From Streptomyces sp. 2131.1 (GTDB lineage Bacteria > Actinomycetota > Actinomycetes > Streptomycetales > Streptomycetaceae): DNA of 64,000 nt. A model generated the notes under the pieces. That model was not told where the DNA came from. It was given only the letters and a program-made list of their open reading frames with translations, and did no database searches. Shown piece by piece: positions 43,828-52,609 of this stretch. The stretch's first letter is position 1. The number at the start of each line of letters is the position of its first letter. The position numbers and the translations under genes are program-made. The stretch is from positions 744,001 to 808,000 of the forward strand of contig NZ_FNSY01000001.1 of assembly GCF_900105515.1 (NCBI RefSeq). The letters are read 5' to 3'.

Positions 43828-44252
43828 AGAACGCCATGAACCACTTCCTCGGACACCGCCGCTCCCGCGAGCCCGCCGGTTCCGGCCGGGTCCAGCTGCC
43901 GCTGCCCACGACGCTTTCGGCGAGCCTGGGCTGCGACGCGGTCGGGGTGCCCGCGCGCCACGGCTTCCGCCTGATGTCCCATCTGCCGCGCACCGGCTGC
44001 GTCTTCGCGGACGCCGAGCGCTGGTGGTGGATCGTCCCGGCCGGCTCCGACCTCGACCTGGACTGGCCCGAGCAGGTCGCGTACGCGCGCGGGACGTGCG
44101 TACCCGCGGTGCGGCCCCGGCTGATCCACCAGCCCGACAGCCGTACGCCGTACACTCCGCCGATCCCGCTGTTCCTGATGGTCTGCCAGGTGACCGGCGT
44201 GACGCCGTCGTGGACCCAGGCGTACGGACCCCGAGCCGTCTCCGCCCCCTGA
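43821..44252 (+). CDS. Hypothetical protein adjacent to the anti-sigma ATPase
   Basis: The 143-residue protein overlaps the upstream ATPase gene by 7 bp, so it is likely cotranslated. It has GCVFADAERWWWIVPAGSDLDLDWPEQVAYARG followed by a basic, Pro-rich C-terminus. No family was recognised with confidence, but it is likely to be a partner of the ATPase. Confidence 0.7.
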   Translation: MLKNAMNHFLGHRRSREPAGSGRVQLPLPTTLSASLGCDAVGVPARHGFRLMSHLPRTGCVFADAERWWWIVPAGSDLDLDWPEQVAYARGTCVPAVRPRLIHQPDSRTPYTPPIPLFLMVCQVTGVTPSWTQAYGPRAVSAP

Positions 44253-44298
44253 CCGGACCGCCGGTCCCGTCCTCCCCTCCCCGGTCACACTGCGTTGT

Positions 44299-44327
44299 CA
44301 GTGGTCGGTTCTACTGTGGAACCACTG
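44299..44327. promoter_or_regulatory. Overlapping inverted repeats upstream of the MoxR-VWA operon
   Basis: CAGTGGT (44299-44305) pairs with ACCACTG (44321-44327), and inside it GGTTC (44307-44311) pairs with GAACC (44319-44323). The dyad lies 39 bp before the DUF4132 gene and contains a -10-like TACTGT, so a repressor here could control the whole operon. Confidence 0.45.
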
Positions 44328-44365
44328 ATCGAGAAGCCCGTGACATGCGGGTTCAAGGGGTAGGA

Positions 44366-47300
44366 ATGGGGGCGGTCCCTGTGGGTGCCGTGGAGTCTGC
44401 CGAGTACGCTGCGTCCCGGTTCGGGGAGACCGGGATCGACGAGGACACCTTCGTCCTGCCGGACAAGTGGCGGCGCCTGGTCCATCCCCGGCGCGGGGGC
44501 ATCGCGCGGACGCCCGCCCTGGCGGACAAGAAGCTGCTGGACGCGGTCGCGCAGCGGACCGCCGAGGAACAGGCGTGGATCCAGGAGTTCCTGGACGCGC
44601 CGCGCAGCGACGTCACCCTCGTCGCCGAGGTACGGCGGCATCTGGACGGGGAGCCCTCACCGGCCGGTGCGGCGGCCGTGGCGCAGATGACGGGAATGCA
44701 CGCGCCGCCCGGCAACGCCTGGGCGGACAGCTGGGTGCGGCTGCACGGGCTGTCCTTCGCGGCCCTGGCCACGGTGGAGCTGTTCATGACCCTGCCGCAC
44801 TACAAGCAGAGCGGTTCCCATCGTTACGACGCGTGGCTGGAGGCCTGGCCCCCGGACAGGGAGACGCAACCGTACTCCTCCTACGGCCGGGTCGCCGCCG
44901 ACCGGGTGCGGGCCCTGCTCGCCGCCGCGGACGAGGGGACGTACCGGGCCACGGTCGAGGCGCTCTCCGCCTGCCGCACCGACACCCACCGGAAGGTCGT
45001 CGCGGCCTATCTGGCGCCGAGCGAGACCGACTGGGTCGCGGAGCTGTGCACCGACCCGCGGACGACGGGTTCGGCCGACTCCGGCCTCCTCTCCCTGGTC
45101 TTCTGCTCCCTCGGTTCGCCCGAGCAGGCCGCCCTGTTCACGAAGGCCTCCGGTTTCGACCGGACCATGAGCGCTATCGCCACGGCCGCCGAGGGCATCG
45201 GGACAGCCGTCGTCCCGATGCTCGCCAAGGAGCTGGAGAAGGGGTACTTCTACGCGGAGACGAAGCGGCAGCTCGCCGATGTGTTCGTCGAGTTCCCCAC
45301 GGACGCGGCGTTCCGCGCGCTGCTGGCCCAGGCGGACGACAAGCAGATCCGCCCCGCGCTCCTGGAGGCGATGCGCCGCTACCCGGCCCGGGCGCTGCGG
45401 CTGCTCGCCGCGGACGCCCGCGACCGGGCGGGACTCCCGGCGACCTCGACATCCGGACTGCTCCACGCACACGTCGCCGCGCACCGCGCGCTCGCGGAGT
45501 CGGTGCTGCCGACGCTGGACACCGGCCTGGCGGAGATCGTCGAGCCCCTGCTGAACCCGGCGGACCGTATCGCGGACGCTCCGGCCGACGCCCTTCCGAC
45601 CGTGCTGACGGCCCCGCCGTGGACCAGGGAGCGGACCAGGACCCGGCCCGTAGTCGTCGCCGGCCTCACGGCGGCCGGCGAGCCGGCCGTGGAGTGGCAG
45701 GACGGGGAGCGCGAGCAGTGGGCGGCCCGCAGCAGCTGGTACACCCGGCGGGAGCCGGTGAAGGACTGGGAGCAGACGCTCGCGTCGCTCCGCTACGGCC
45801 TCGACGCGTCGGACCTGCGGCCGGCCTGGATCTACGTCCACGGGCCCGAGGAGCGGGTCGCGCCCCTGCTCGACATCTGGGACCCCACCGATCTGTGGGA
45901 CGGCGCGGACACGCTGAAGCCGGTGGCCGCCCGCTTCGGTCTCGCCGCCCTGCCCCTGCTGCTGCGCGCCGTACCGCGCCAGCCCAGCGCGCTCGCCCCG
46001 CTGCTGCTCCCCTTCGTCGACGCCCGGATCGCCGTACACATGGCCGACTGGGCGGTGCGGCTCAAGTCCACGGCCTCGGTGACCCGTTCCTGGTTCGAGC
46101 GGCACGGGGTGCGGGCCGCCCCGCTGCTGGTGCCCGGCGCCGTCGGCAAGGCCGGCAACGCACGGCGGGCCGCCGAACAGGCGCTGCTCCTGATCGCCAC
46201 GCTGCACGGCGACGCGGTGGTGCGCGAGGCCGCCGAGGGGTACGGCGCGAAGGCGGCGGAGGCGGTGGCCGGACTGCTGGCCGCCGACCCGCTGGAGCGG
46301 GCGCTGCCCGCCACCATGCCGGAGCTGCCGGGCTGGGCGAACCCCGCGCTGCTGCCGCAGGTCGCGGTCGCCTCGGGCGGGGCGCTGCCCGAGGAGTCGG
46401 TCCGCCAGCTCTTGACCATGCTGGCCCTGTCCAAGCCGGGCGAGCCGTATCCGGGCCTCGCCGACGCGGTGCGCGTAGTGGACCCGGCCTCGGCGGCCGA
46501 GTTGGCCTGGGCGCTCTTCGAGCAGTGGCGCCAGGCACTCATGCCCGCCAAGGAGGCGTGGGCGCTGCACGCGCTGGGGGTGCTGGGCGACGACGGGACG
46601 GTGCGCCGGCTGACGCCGGTGATCAGGGCCTGGCCCGGCGAGAGTGCCCATCACCGGGCCGTGGAGGGCCTGGACGTGCTCGCGGTGATCGGCACCGACT
46701 CGGCGCTGCTCCATCTGCACGGGATCTCCCAGCGGGTGAAGTTCAAGGCCCTGAAGGTGCGGGCCACCGAGAAGATCGCCGAGGTGGCGGCGGGCCTCGG
46801 GCTGACGGGCGACCAGCTCTCGGACCGGCTGGTGCCCGACCTCGGCCTGGACGCGGACGGCTCCACGGTCGTCGACTACGGCGGCCGGACGTTCACGGTG
46901 GGCTTCGACGAGCAGCTGCGGCCCTACGTCCGGGACAGCGACGGCAAGCAGCGCAAGGACCTGCCGAAGCCCGGGGCGAAGGACGACCCGGAGCTGGCAC
47001 CGGCCGAGCGCAAGCGCTTCATGGCCCTGAAGAAGGAGGTCCGGACGCTCGCCTCCGACCAGGTCCGCCGGCTGGAGGCCGCCATGGTGGCGGGCCGTTC
47101 CTGGACGGCCCAGGAGTTCACCGAGCTGTTCGTGGGCCACCCGCTGATGTGGCACCTGGTGCGCCGGCTGGTGTGGCTGAGCGACGCCGATGGGGTGACC
47201 ACGGCCTTCCGGGTCGCGGAGGACCGGACGTTCGCCGACGTCGAGGACGACGCATTCGAGCTGCCCGCCGGGGCGGCCGTGCGGCTGGCGCACCCGTTGC

Positions 47301-47764
47301 ACCTGGGTGAGGGGGTGACCGCCTGGTCGGAGGTGTTCGCGGACTACGAGATCCTGCAGCCCTTCCAGCAGCTCGGACGCCCGGTGTTCGCGCTGACCGA
47401 TGAGGAGGCCGCCGGCCACCGCCTGGGGCGCTTCGAGGGGTACAAGGTGCCCACGGGCAAGGTCCTCGGCCTGGAGCGGTTCGGCTGGCAGCGCGGGAAC
47501 CCGGAGGACAACGGCGTGGAGCGCTGGATCTCCAAGCCGCTGGGCGACGACCTCCACCTGGTGATCGCCCTCGGCGGGGGCATCGCGGTCGGCATGGTCG
47601 ACGTGTACCCCGAACAGGTCCTGGAGACCGTCTGGCTCGACAGCCGGCCCTCCGACTACTGGGGCAGCCGCACCTACGACCTGCGGTTCGGCGATCTGGA
47701 CGCCGTGGCGGCCTCCGAGCTGCTCGCCGACCTCGCCGCGCTCACCGAGGGCGCCGCATCATGA
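44366..47764 (+). CDS. DUF4132 protein, first gene of the MoxR-VWA operon
   Basis: The 1132-residue cytoplasmic protein is mostly helical, with HEAT-like alternation in the middle (AKELEKGYFYAETKRQLADVFVEFP; RAAEQALLLIATLHGDAVVREAAEGYGAKA). The C-terminal third matches DUF4132 as in E. coli YehI (MolR family), with YGGRTFTVGFDEQLRPYVRD, KEVRTLASDQVRRLEAAMVAGRSW, GHPLMWHLVRRLVWL and the late LERFGWQRG. The ATG at 44366 follows AAGGGGTAGGA. The protein may recognise the target or present it to the ATPase. Its stop overlaps the MoxR start (ATGA). Confidence 0.85.
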   Translation: MGAVPVGAVESAEYAASRFGETGIDEDTFVLPDKWRRLVHPRRGGIARTPALADKKLLDAVAQRTAEEQAWIQEFLDAPRSDVTLVAEVRRHLDGEPSPAGAAAVAQMTGMHAPPGNAWADSWVRLHGLSFAALATVELFMTLPHYKQSGSHRYDAWLEAWPPDRETQPYSSYGRVAADRVRALLAAADEGTYRATVEALSACRTDTHRKVVAAYLAPSETDWVAELCTDPRTTGSADSGLLSLVFCSLGSPEQAALFTKASGFDRTMSAIATAAEGIGTAVVPMLAKELEKGYFYAETKRQLADVFVEFPTDAAFRALLAQADDKQIRPALLEAMRRYPARALRLLAADARDRAGLPATSTSGLLHAHVAAHRALAESVLPTLDTGLAEIVEPLLNPADRIADAPADALPTVLTAPPWTRERTRTRPVVVAGLTAAGEPAVEWQDGEREQWAARSSWYTRREPVKDWEQTLASLRYGLDASDLRPAWIYVHGPEERVAPLLDIWDPTDLWDGADTLKPVAARFGLAALPLLLRAVPRQPSALAPLLLPFVDARIAVHMADWAVRLKSTASVTRSWFERHGVRAAPLLVPGAVGKAGNARRAAEQALLLIATLHGDAVVREAAEGYGAKAAEAVAGLLAADPLERALPATMPELPGWANPALLPQVAVASGGALPEESVRQLLTMLALSKPGEPYPGLADAVRVVDPASAAELAWALFEQWRQALMPAKEAWALHALGVLGDDGTVRRLTPVIRAWPGESAHHRAVEGLDVLAVIGTDSALLHLHGISQRVKFKALKVRATEKIAEVAAGLGLTGDQLSDRLVPDLGLDADGSTVVDYGGRTFTVGFDEQLRPYVRDSDGKQRKDLPKPGAKDDPELAPAERKRFMALKKEVRTLASDQVRRLEAAMVAGRSWTAQEFTELFVGHPLMWHLVRRLVWLSDADGVTTAFRVAEDRTFADVEDDAFELPAGAAVRLAHPLHLGEGVTAWSEVFADYEILQPFQQLGRPVFALTDEEAAGHRLGRFEGYKVPTGKVLGLERFGWQRGNPEDNGVERWISKPLGDDLHLVIALGGGIAVGMVDVYPEQVLETVWLDSRPSDYWGSRTYDLRFGDLDAVAASELLADLAALTEGAAS

Positions 47765-48900
47765 CCGTACGGGACGAGACCCCCGCCGGACCGGGCGTGG
47801 CCGGTGCTGGGGCGCCGGTGCAGCGGCCGCCCGCCGAGGTGCGGTACGCGGGCGAGCTGGCCGCGCTCCGGGCCGGGGACCGCGATCCCCGGCCGCCGGG
47901 TTGGGAGCTGAGCCTGCGCGCGGCGCGGCGCTTCGTCGTCGGCGACCCGGAGGCGGGGATCAGCCGGAAGTTCGTCGGCAATCCGTCGCTCGTGGACCGG
48001 GCGCTGGTGACGCTGGCGACCAGCCGGGGTCTGATGCTCGTCGGGGAGCCGGGCACGGCCAAGTCCCTGCTGTCCGAGCTGATCGCGGCCGCGGTCAGCG
48101 GCGACTCGACGCTCACCGTGCAGGGCGGGGCCGCCACCACCGAGGACCAGATCAAGTACGGGTGGAACTACGCCCTGCTGGTCGCCGAAGGTCCCTCGAC
48201 GCGTTCGCTCGTGCCCGCGCCGATGCTGCGCGGCATGGCGGAGGGGCGGCTCGTCCGCTTCGAGGAGATCACCCGCTGCCCACTGGAAGTCCAGGACTCG
48301 CTGCTGTCCCTGCTCTCGGAGCGGGTCGTGGCGATCCCCGAGCTGCCCGGCGCCGACGGCATGGTCTTCGCCCGCCAGGGTTTCAACGTCATCGCGACCG
48401 CCAACACCCGGGACCGGGGCGTCAACGAGATGAGCGCGGCGCTCAAACGCCGCTTCAACTTCGAGACGGTCTTCCCGATCCCCGACCTCGACACCGAACT
48501 GGACCTGGTGGAGGCCGAGGTGGCGAGGCTGCTGTCCGGCTCGGGCGTGCAACCGCCGCCCGACCGGGACGTGCTGGAGGTCCTGGTCGGCACCTTCCGG
48601 GAACTGCGCGCCGGGGCCGGTGCCAAGGACGGCCACGGCGGGGGCGGCGACCGGTCCACGGCGGTCATGAGTACGGCGGAGGCGGTATCGGTCGCCCACG
48701 CGGTCGGGGTGCGCGGCTGGTACCTGCGCGGCGAGCCGGGCAACGCGTCCGATGTCGTCGCCTGCCTCGCGGGCACGGCGGCCAAGGACAGCCCCGAGGA
48801 CCTGGCCCGGCTCCGCCGCTACCTCGAACAGCAGGCCGGACGCCGCCGCACCCCGCAGTGGCAGGCCCTGTACGACGCGCGCCATCTGCTGGACGACTGA
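47761..48900 (+). CDS. MoxR-family AAA+ ATPase
   Basis: The 379-residue ATPase has Walker A GEPGTAKS (95-102), a MoxR-type insert TTEDQIKYGWNYALL, Walker B with RFEEI (166-170) and sensor 1 ATANTRDRG (212-220). MoxR ATPases work with VWA-domain proteins as chaperones or metal-insertion machines; the VWA partner is two genes downstream. It closely resembles the E. coli YehL arrangement. The stop overlaps the start of the DUF5682 gene by one base. Confidence 0.92.
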   Translation: MTVRDETPAGPGVAGAGAPVQRPPAEVRYAGELAALRAGDRDPRPPGWELSLRAARRFVVGDPEAGISRKFVGNPSLVDRALVTLATSRGLMLVGEPGTAKSLLSELIAAAVSGDSTLTVQGGAATTEDQIKYGWNYALLVAEGPSTRSLVPAPMLRGMAEGRLVRFEEITRCPLEVQDSLLSLLSERVVAIPELPGADGMVFARQGFNVIATANTRDRGVNEMSAALKRRFNFETVFPIPDLDTELDLVEAEVARLLSGSGVQPPPDRDVLEVLVGTFRELRAGAGAKDGHGGGGDRSTAVMSTAEAVSVAHAVGVRGWYLRGEPGNASDVVACLAGTAAKDSPEDLARLRRYLEQQAGRRRTPQWQALYDARHLLDD

Positions 48901-51434
48901 TGACCGCCGTCTTCCTGGGCGTCCGCCACCACTCCCCCGCCTGTGCCCGGCTCGTCGAGCGCACCATCGACGAACTCCGGCCGGCACACGTCCTGGTCGA
49001 GGGACCGGCCGAGATGAACCCCCGGCTGGACGAGCTCCTCCTCGGCCACGAGCTGCCCGTCGCGGTGTTCAGCCACTACCGCGACGGGCGGCGCGCCGCG
49101 ACGTCCTGGGCCCCGCTGTGCGATTACTCCCCCGAGTGGGTGGCGCTGCGCGCGGGCCGGGCGGCGGGGGCGGAGGTCCGCTTCATCGACCTGCCGGCCT
49201 GGCACCCGGCGTTCGCGGAGCGCACCAACCGGTACGCCGACGCGGAGGTCCGGTACGCGCGGGCGACCGAGCGGCTCTGCGAGCAGTTCGCCGTGGACTC
49301 CCCGGACGCGCTGTGGGACCGCCTCTTCGAGGCCGAGCCGGACGAGGGCGTCGCGGAACGGCTCGACGCCTACTTCGCGCTGGTCCGCGGGGACGCGGAG
49401 GCGGACGCCGGAGACCGGGCGCGCGAGGCGTACATGGCGTCGTGGGTGCGGGCGGCGGTGGCCGCGGCGGACGGCGGCCCCGTCCTGGTGGTGACCGGCG
49501 GCTTCCATCAGCCGGCCCTCCGCAGGCTCGCCGCGTCCGGCGGCCCGGAGGCGGTGCGCGACGCTGCACCGGGCGTGGAGCACGACGCGGTACGGGGCGT
49601 GGAGCTCGGCACGGCGCCGGGCGTCGACCTCGACGCGGTACGGGGCATGGCGCTCGGCACGGCGCCTGGCGTGGACCTCGACGCGGCGCCGGGCGTCGAA
49701 CTCGGCGCGGACGGCTGGCCGCTGGTGCCGGAGCCTCCGTCGGGCGCGGACGCGGGGAGCTTCCTCGTGCCGTACTCGTTCCGCCGGCTGGACGCCTTCG
49801 CGGGGTACGAGTCGGGGATGCCGTCCCCCGGCTTCTACCAGGAGGTCTGGGAGCGGGGCCCGCAGGAGGCGGCGGACCGGCTGCTGCGGGCCGTCGTCGA
49901 GCGGTTGCGGGCGCGGAAGGTCCCGGTGTCGACGGCGGACCTCGTCGCCGCCCGCAGCCTGACCGAGGGTCTCACCGCCCTGCGCGGCCACCCCCGGACC
50001 GCCCGGATCGACGTGCTGGACGGCCTCGCGGGCGCCCTGATCACCGACGACCTGGACGGCCCGCTGCCGTGGACGGTCCGCGGCGCGATCCGCGCGGGCA
50101 CCCACCCCGTGGTCGTCGAGATCCTCGCGGCCTGCGGTGGCGCGCGCACCGGACGGCTGCACCCCGGCACACCGGCCCCGCCGCTCGTCCACGACGTGGC
50201 GGCCCAGCTGGACCGGCTCGGCCTGTCCGGCGACCCGGCCCGCGCCCCGCGCCTCGACCTCACGGACCCGGGGGACCTGGAGCGCAGCCGGGCGCTCCAC
50301 GGCCTGCGGGTGCTGGGCGTGCCCGGATACGAACGGACGGCCGGGCCCGCCCACGGCGTCGACCCGGTGTTCACGGAGCGCTGGGAGCCCCGCCCGGCGG
50401 ACGGCCGCGACGCGGCCCTGGTCGAGGCGGGTGCGTACGGGGCGACCCTGGCGGAGGCGGCGGCCGCGGTGCTCGCGGAGCGGGCCCGTGAGGAGACGGA
50501 CGCCGGTGCGCTGGCCGCCGCCCTGTTCGACACCGTGCTCTGCGGGGTGAGCGGCCTCTCCGCGCACCTCCTGTCCGAACTGGGCGCCCGGGTCGGCGTG
50601 CTGACCCAGCCGGGACCGCTCGGCGAGGTGCTGTCGGCCGCGCTGGGCCTCTGGCGCCACGACCGGGTGTTCGGGGTGGCCCGTGACCCTTTGCTCGCCG
50701 CCGTGATCGGCGGGGCGACGGACCGGCTGCTGTGGCTCCTGGAGGGCGCGCGGGGCCCCGGTGGGGTGGACCTGCCCCGCCTGCGCGCGGTCGTCGCGGT
50801 CCGGGACGCGCTGCGGCACGCTCCGGGCGTGTCGGGGCTGGACCGGAGTGCGGCGGCAGCGGTCGCCCGCCGCGTCGGCCGGGACGCCGGGGCGCCGTTC
50901 GACGTGCGGGGCGCCGCGTTCGGGCTGCACCACGTCCTGGCGGATCCGGCCTGGGCTGCGGACGGCACGGCGGACGCGGTGCGGGCGGTGGCTCTGTCGG
51001 GGGTGGAAGCCCTGGGCGACTGGCTGGCCGGTCTGTTCGCCGTGGCGCGGGACGAGGTGACGGCAGGGGTGCGTACGAACGGGGTCGGTGCGTCGGAGGG
51101 CGGAACCGGTGACGGGGCGCGCCCTGTACCGGAGGGGGCGGGTTCGTTGGTCGGGGTGCTGGACGACGTGCTGTGCGGACTGCCCGAGTCGGCGTTCCTG
51201 GCCGGGCTGCCCGCACTGCGTCAGGCCTTCGCGTTCTTCCCGCCGCGTGAACGGGAGCGGATCGCCTCGCAGCTGCTGGCGCGGCGCGGCCTGCGGGGCT
51301 CGTCGCGCGCCCTGTTGCGGACGACGGCCGACCCCTTGCTCATCGCCCGCGCCGGAGCCCTGGAGGACCGCGTGACCGGCCTGCTCGCCCGCTACGGACT
51401 CGACCGCCACGGAATCGGAGGAACCCCGTCATGA
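48900..51434 (+). CDS. DUF5682 protein with an internal peptide repeat
   Basis: The 844-residue protein starts MTAVFLGVRHHSPACARLVE, typical of DUF5682 (E. coli YehM-like). It carries HVLVEGPAEMNPRLDELLLGHELPV and a conserved VVTGGFHQPALRRL segment. Residues about 223-270 are an acidic low-complexity repeat (three 16-residue units) not expected of the family. The domain may fold like an erythromycin-esterase/TraB relative, but no catalytic role is established. It is embedded between the MoxR and VWA genes with overlapping starts and stops. Confidence 0.85.
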   Translation: MTAVFLGVRHHSPACARLVERTIDELRPAHVLVEGPAEMNPRLDELLLGHELPVAVFSHYRDGRRAATSWAPLCDYSPEWVALRAGRAAGAEVRFIDLPAWHPAFAERTNRYADAEVRYARATERLCEQFAVDSPDALWDRLFEAEPDEGVAERLDAYFALVRGDAEADAGDRAREAYMASWVRAAVAAADGGPVLVVTGGFHQPALRRLAASGGPEAVRDAAPGVEHDAVRGVELGTAPGVDLDAVRGMALGTAPGVDLDAAPGVELGADGWPLVPEPPSGADAGSFLVPYSFRRLDAFAGYESGMPSPGFYQEVWERGPQEAADRLLRAVVERLRARKVPVSTADLVAARSLTEGLTALRGHPRTARIDVLDGLAGALITDDLDGPLPWTVRGAIRAGTHPVVVEILAACGGARTGRLHPGTPAPPLVHDVAAQLDRLGLSGDPARAPRLDLTDPGDLERSRALHGLRVLGVPGYERTAGPAHGVDPVFTERWEPRPADGRDAALVEAGAYGATLAEAAAAVLAERAREETDAGALAAALFDTVLCGVSGLSAHLLSELGARVGVLTQPGPLGEVLSAALGLWRHDRVFGVARDPLLAAVIGGATDRLLWLLEGARGPGGVDLPRLRAVVAVRDALRHAPGVSGLDRSAAAAVARRVGRDAGAPFDVRGAAFGLHHVLADPAWAADGTADAVRAVALSGVEALGDWLAGLFAVARDEVTAGVRTNGVGASEGGTGDGARPVPEGAGSLVGVLDDVLCGLPESAFLAGLPALRQAFAFFPPRERERIASQLLARRGLRGSSRALLRTTADPLLIARAGALEDRVTGLLARYGLDRHGIGGTPS
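49566..49709. repeat. Three tandem 48-bp units inside the DUF5682 gene
   Basis: Units at 49566-49613, 49614-49661 and 49662-49709 encode APGV-x-x-DAVRGVELGT-like 16-mers, themselves made of two 8-residue modules. The last unit replaces VRG with APG. All keep the frame, so unit gain or loss would lengthen or shorten the loop without disrupting the gene. Confidence 0.85.
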
Positions 51435-52609
51435 CCGGGCCCCTCACCCCCGCACCCGGCGCTGACGGCGCGCCCGGACCCGACCCCGGTCTGGAACGGT
51501 GGCGTCTGGTGCTCGGCTCACCCGCCGAGCGGCACACGGGCCCGCTCGGCCCCGGACGGGCCGGCCAGGACTCCGCGCTCGACTGGCTATACGGCCGAGA
51601 CCCGGACCTGGCCCGGCGAGGCGTGCGGCGCGCGGGCGCGGCCCCGCGCACGGGCGGCACCGGCCCTTCCCCGGTGACCGCCGTGGACTGGCTCGACGAC
51701 ATCCACCGGCTCTTCCCCAAGGAGACCGTCGAGCGCCTGGAGCGGGACGCCGTCGAGCGTTACGGCATCCAGGAGATCGTCACCGATCCGGAGGTGCTGG
51801 AGCGGGTCGAGCCGAGTGCCACGCTGCTGCGGGCCGTGCTGCGGACGAAGCACCTGATGAACCCGCAGGTGCTGCGCGCGGCCCGGCGGATCGTCGAATC
51901 GGTCGTCGCGCAACTGCTCGCCCGGTTGCGCCCCGAGATCCGGCAGGCCTTCCACGGCACCCGCTCCCGCCGCCCCAGCCGTACCCCGCTCGCCCGGAAC
52001 TTCGACTTCGACCGGACCGTACGGGCCAACCTGGCGCACTACCGGCCCGACGAGCGGCGCCTGCTCATCGAGCGGCCCCACTTCCACTCCCGTACGCGGC
52101 CCCAGGTGACGCGGTGGCAGTTGATCCTCCTCGTCGACCAGTCGGGCTCGATGGCCGGTTCGGTGATCCACTCCGCCGTGACGGCCGCCTGCCTGTGGGG
52201 GCTGCCCGGCCTCAAGACGCACCTCGTCGCCTTCGACAGCAACGTGGTCGACCTGACGGCCGATGTGACGGACCCGGTGGAGCTGCTGATGCGGGTGCAG
52301 CTCGGCGGCGGTACGGACATCGCGCGGGCCGTGGCCTACGCGGCGGACCTCGTGGAGAACCCGCGCCGCACGATCGTCGCCCTGATCACCGACTTCTACG
52401 AGGGCGGCGACGCCCACCGGCTGCACCGCACCGTGCGCGCGCTCGTGGAACAGGGCACCACCGTGCTCGGGCTGGCGGCCCTCGACGAGGACGCGAACCC
52501 GGAGTACGACCGCGAGCTGGCCGGGCGGCTCGCCGAGGCGGGCGCGCACATCGGGGCGATGACGCCGGGCCGGCTGGCGGAGTTCGTGGCGGAGAGGCTG
52601 GGACGGTGA
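51431..52609 (+). CDS. VWA-domain protein (MoxR partner)
   Basis: The 392-residue protein has a C-terminal von Willebrand A domain with an intact MIDAS metal site: DQSGS (236-240), Thr295 in GGGTDIARA and Asp321 in LITDFYEGG. The N-terminal half is helical and basic (RQAFHGTRSRRPSRTPLARNFDF). The arrangement matches E. coli YehP and CoxE-like partners of MoxR ATPases. The ATG overlaps the DUF5682 stop, and its stop overlaps the SWIM gene start. Confidence 0.93.
   Translation: MTGPLTPAPGADGAPGPDPGLERWRLVLGSPAERHTGPLGPGRAGQDSALDWLYGRDPDLARRGVRRAGAAPRTGGTGPSPVTAVDWLDDIHRLFPKETVERLERDAVERYGIQEIVTDPEVLERVEPSATLLRAVLRTKHLMNPQVLRAARRIVESVVAQLLARLRPEIRQAFHGTRSRRPSRTPLARNFDFDRTVRANLAHYRPDERRLLIERPHFHSRTRPQVTRWQLILLVDQSGSMAGSVIHSAVTAACLWGLPGLKTHLVAFDSNVVDLTADVTDPVELLMRVQLGGGTDIARAVAYAADLVENPRRTIVALITDFYEGGDAHRLHRTVRALVEQGTTVLGLAALDEDANPEYDRELAGRLAEAGAHIGAMTPGRLAEFVAERLGR

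Noticed and set aside
44657..47557. 966-codon open frame on the minus strand within DUF4132
   Set aside because: It is a shadow of the DUF4132 gene, Arg/Gly/His/Gln-rich and without any motif.
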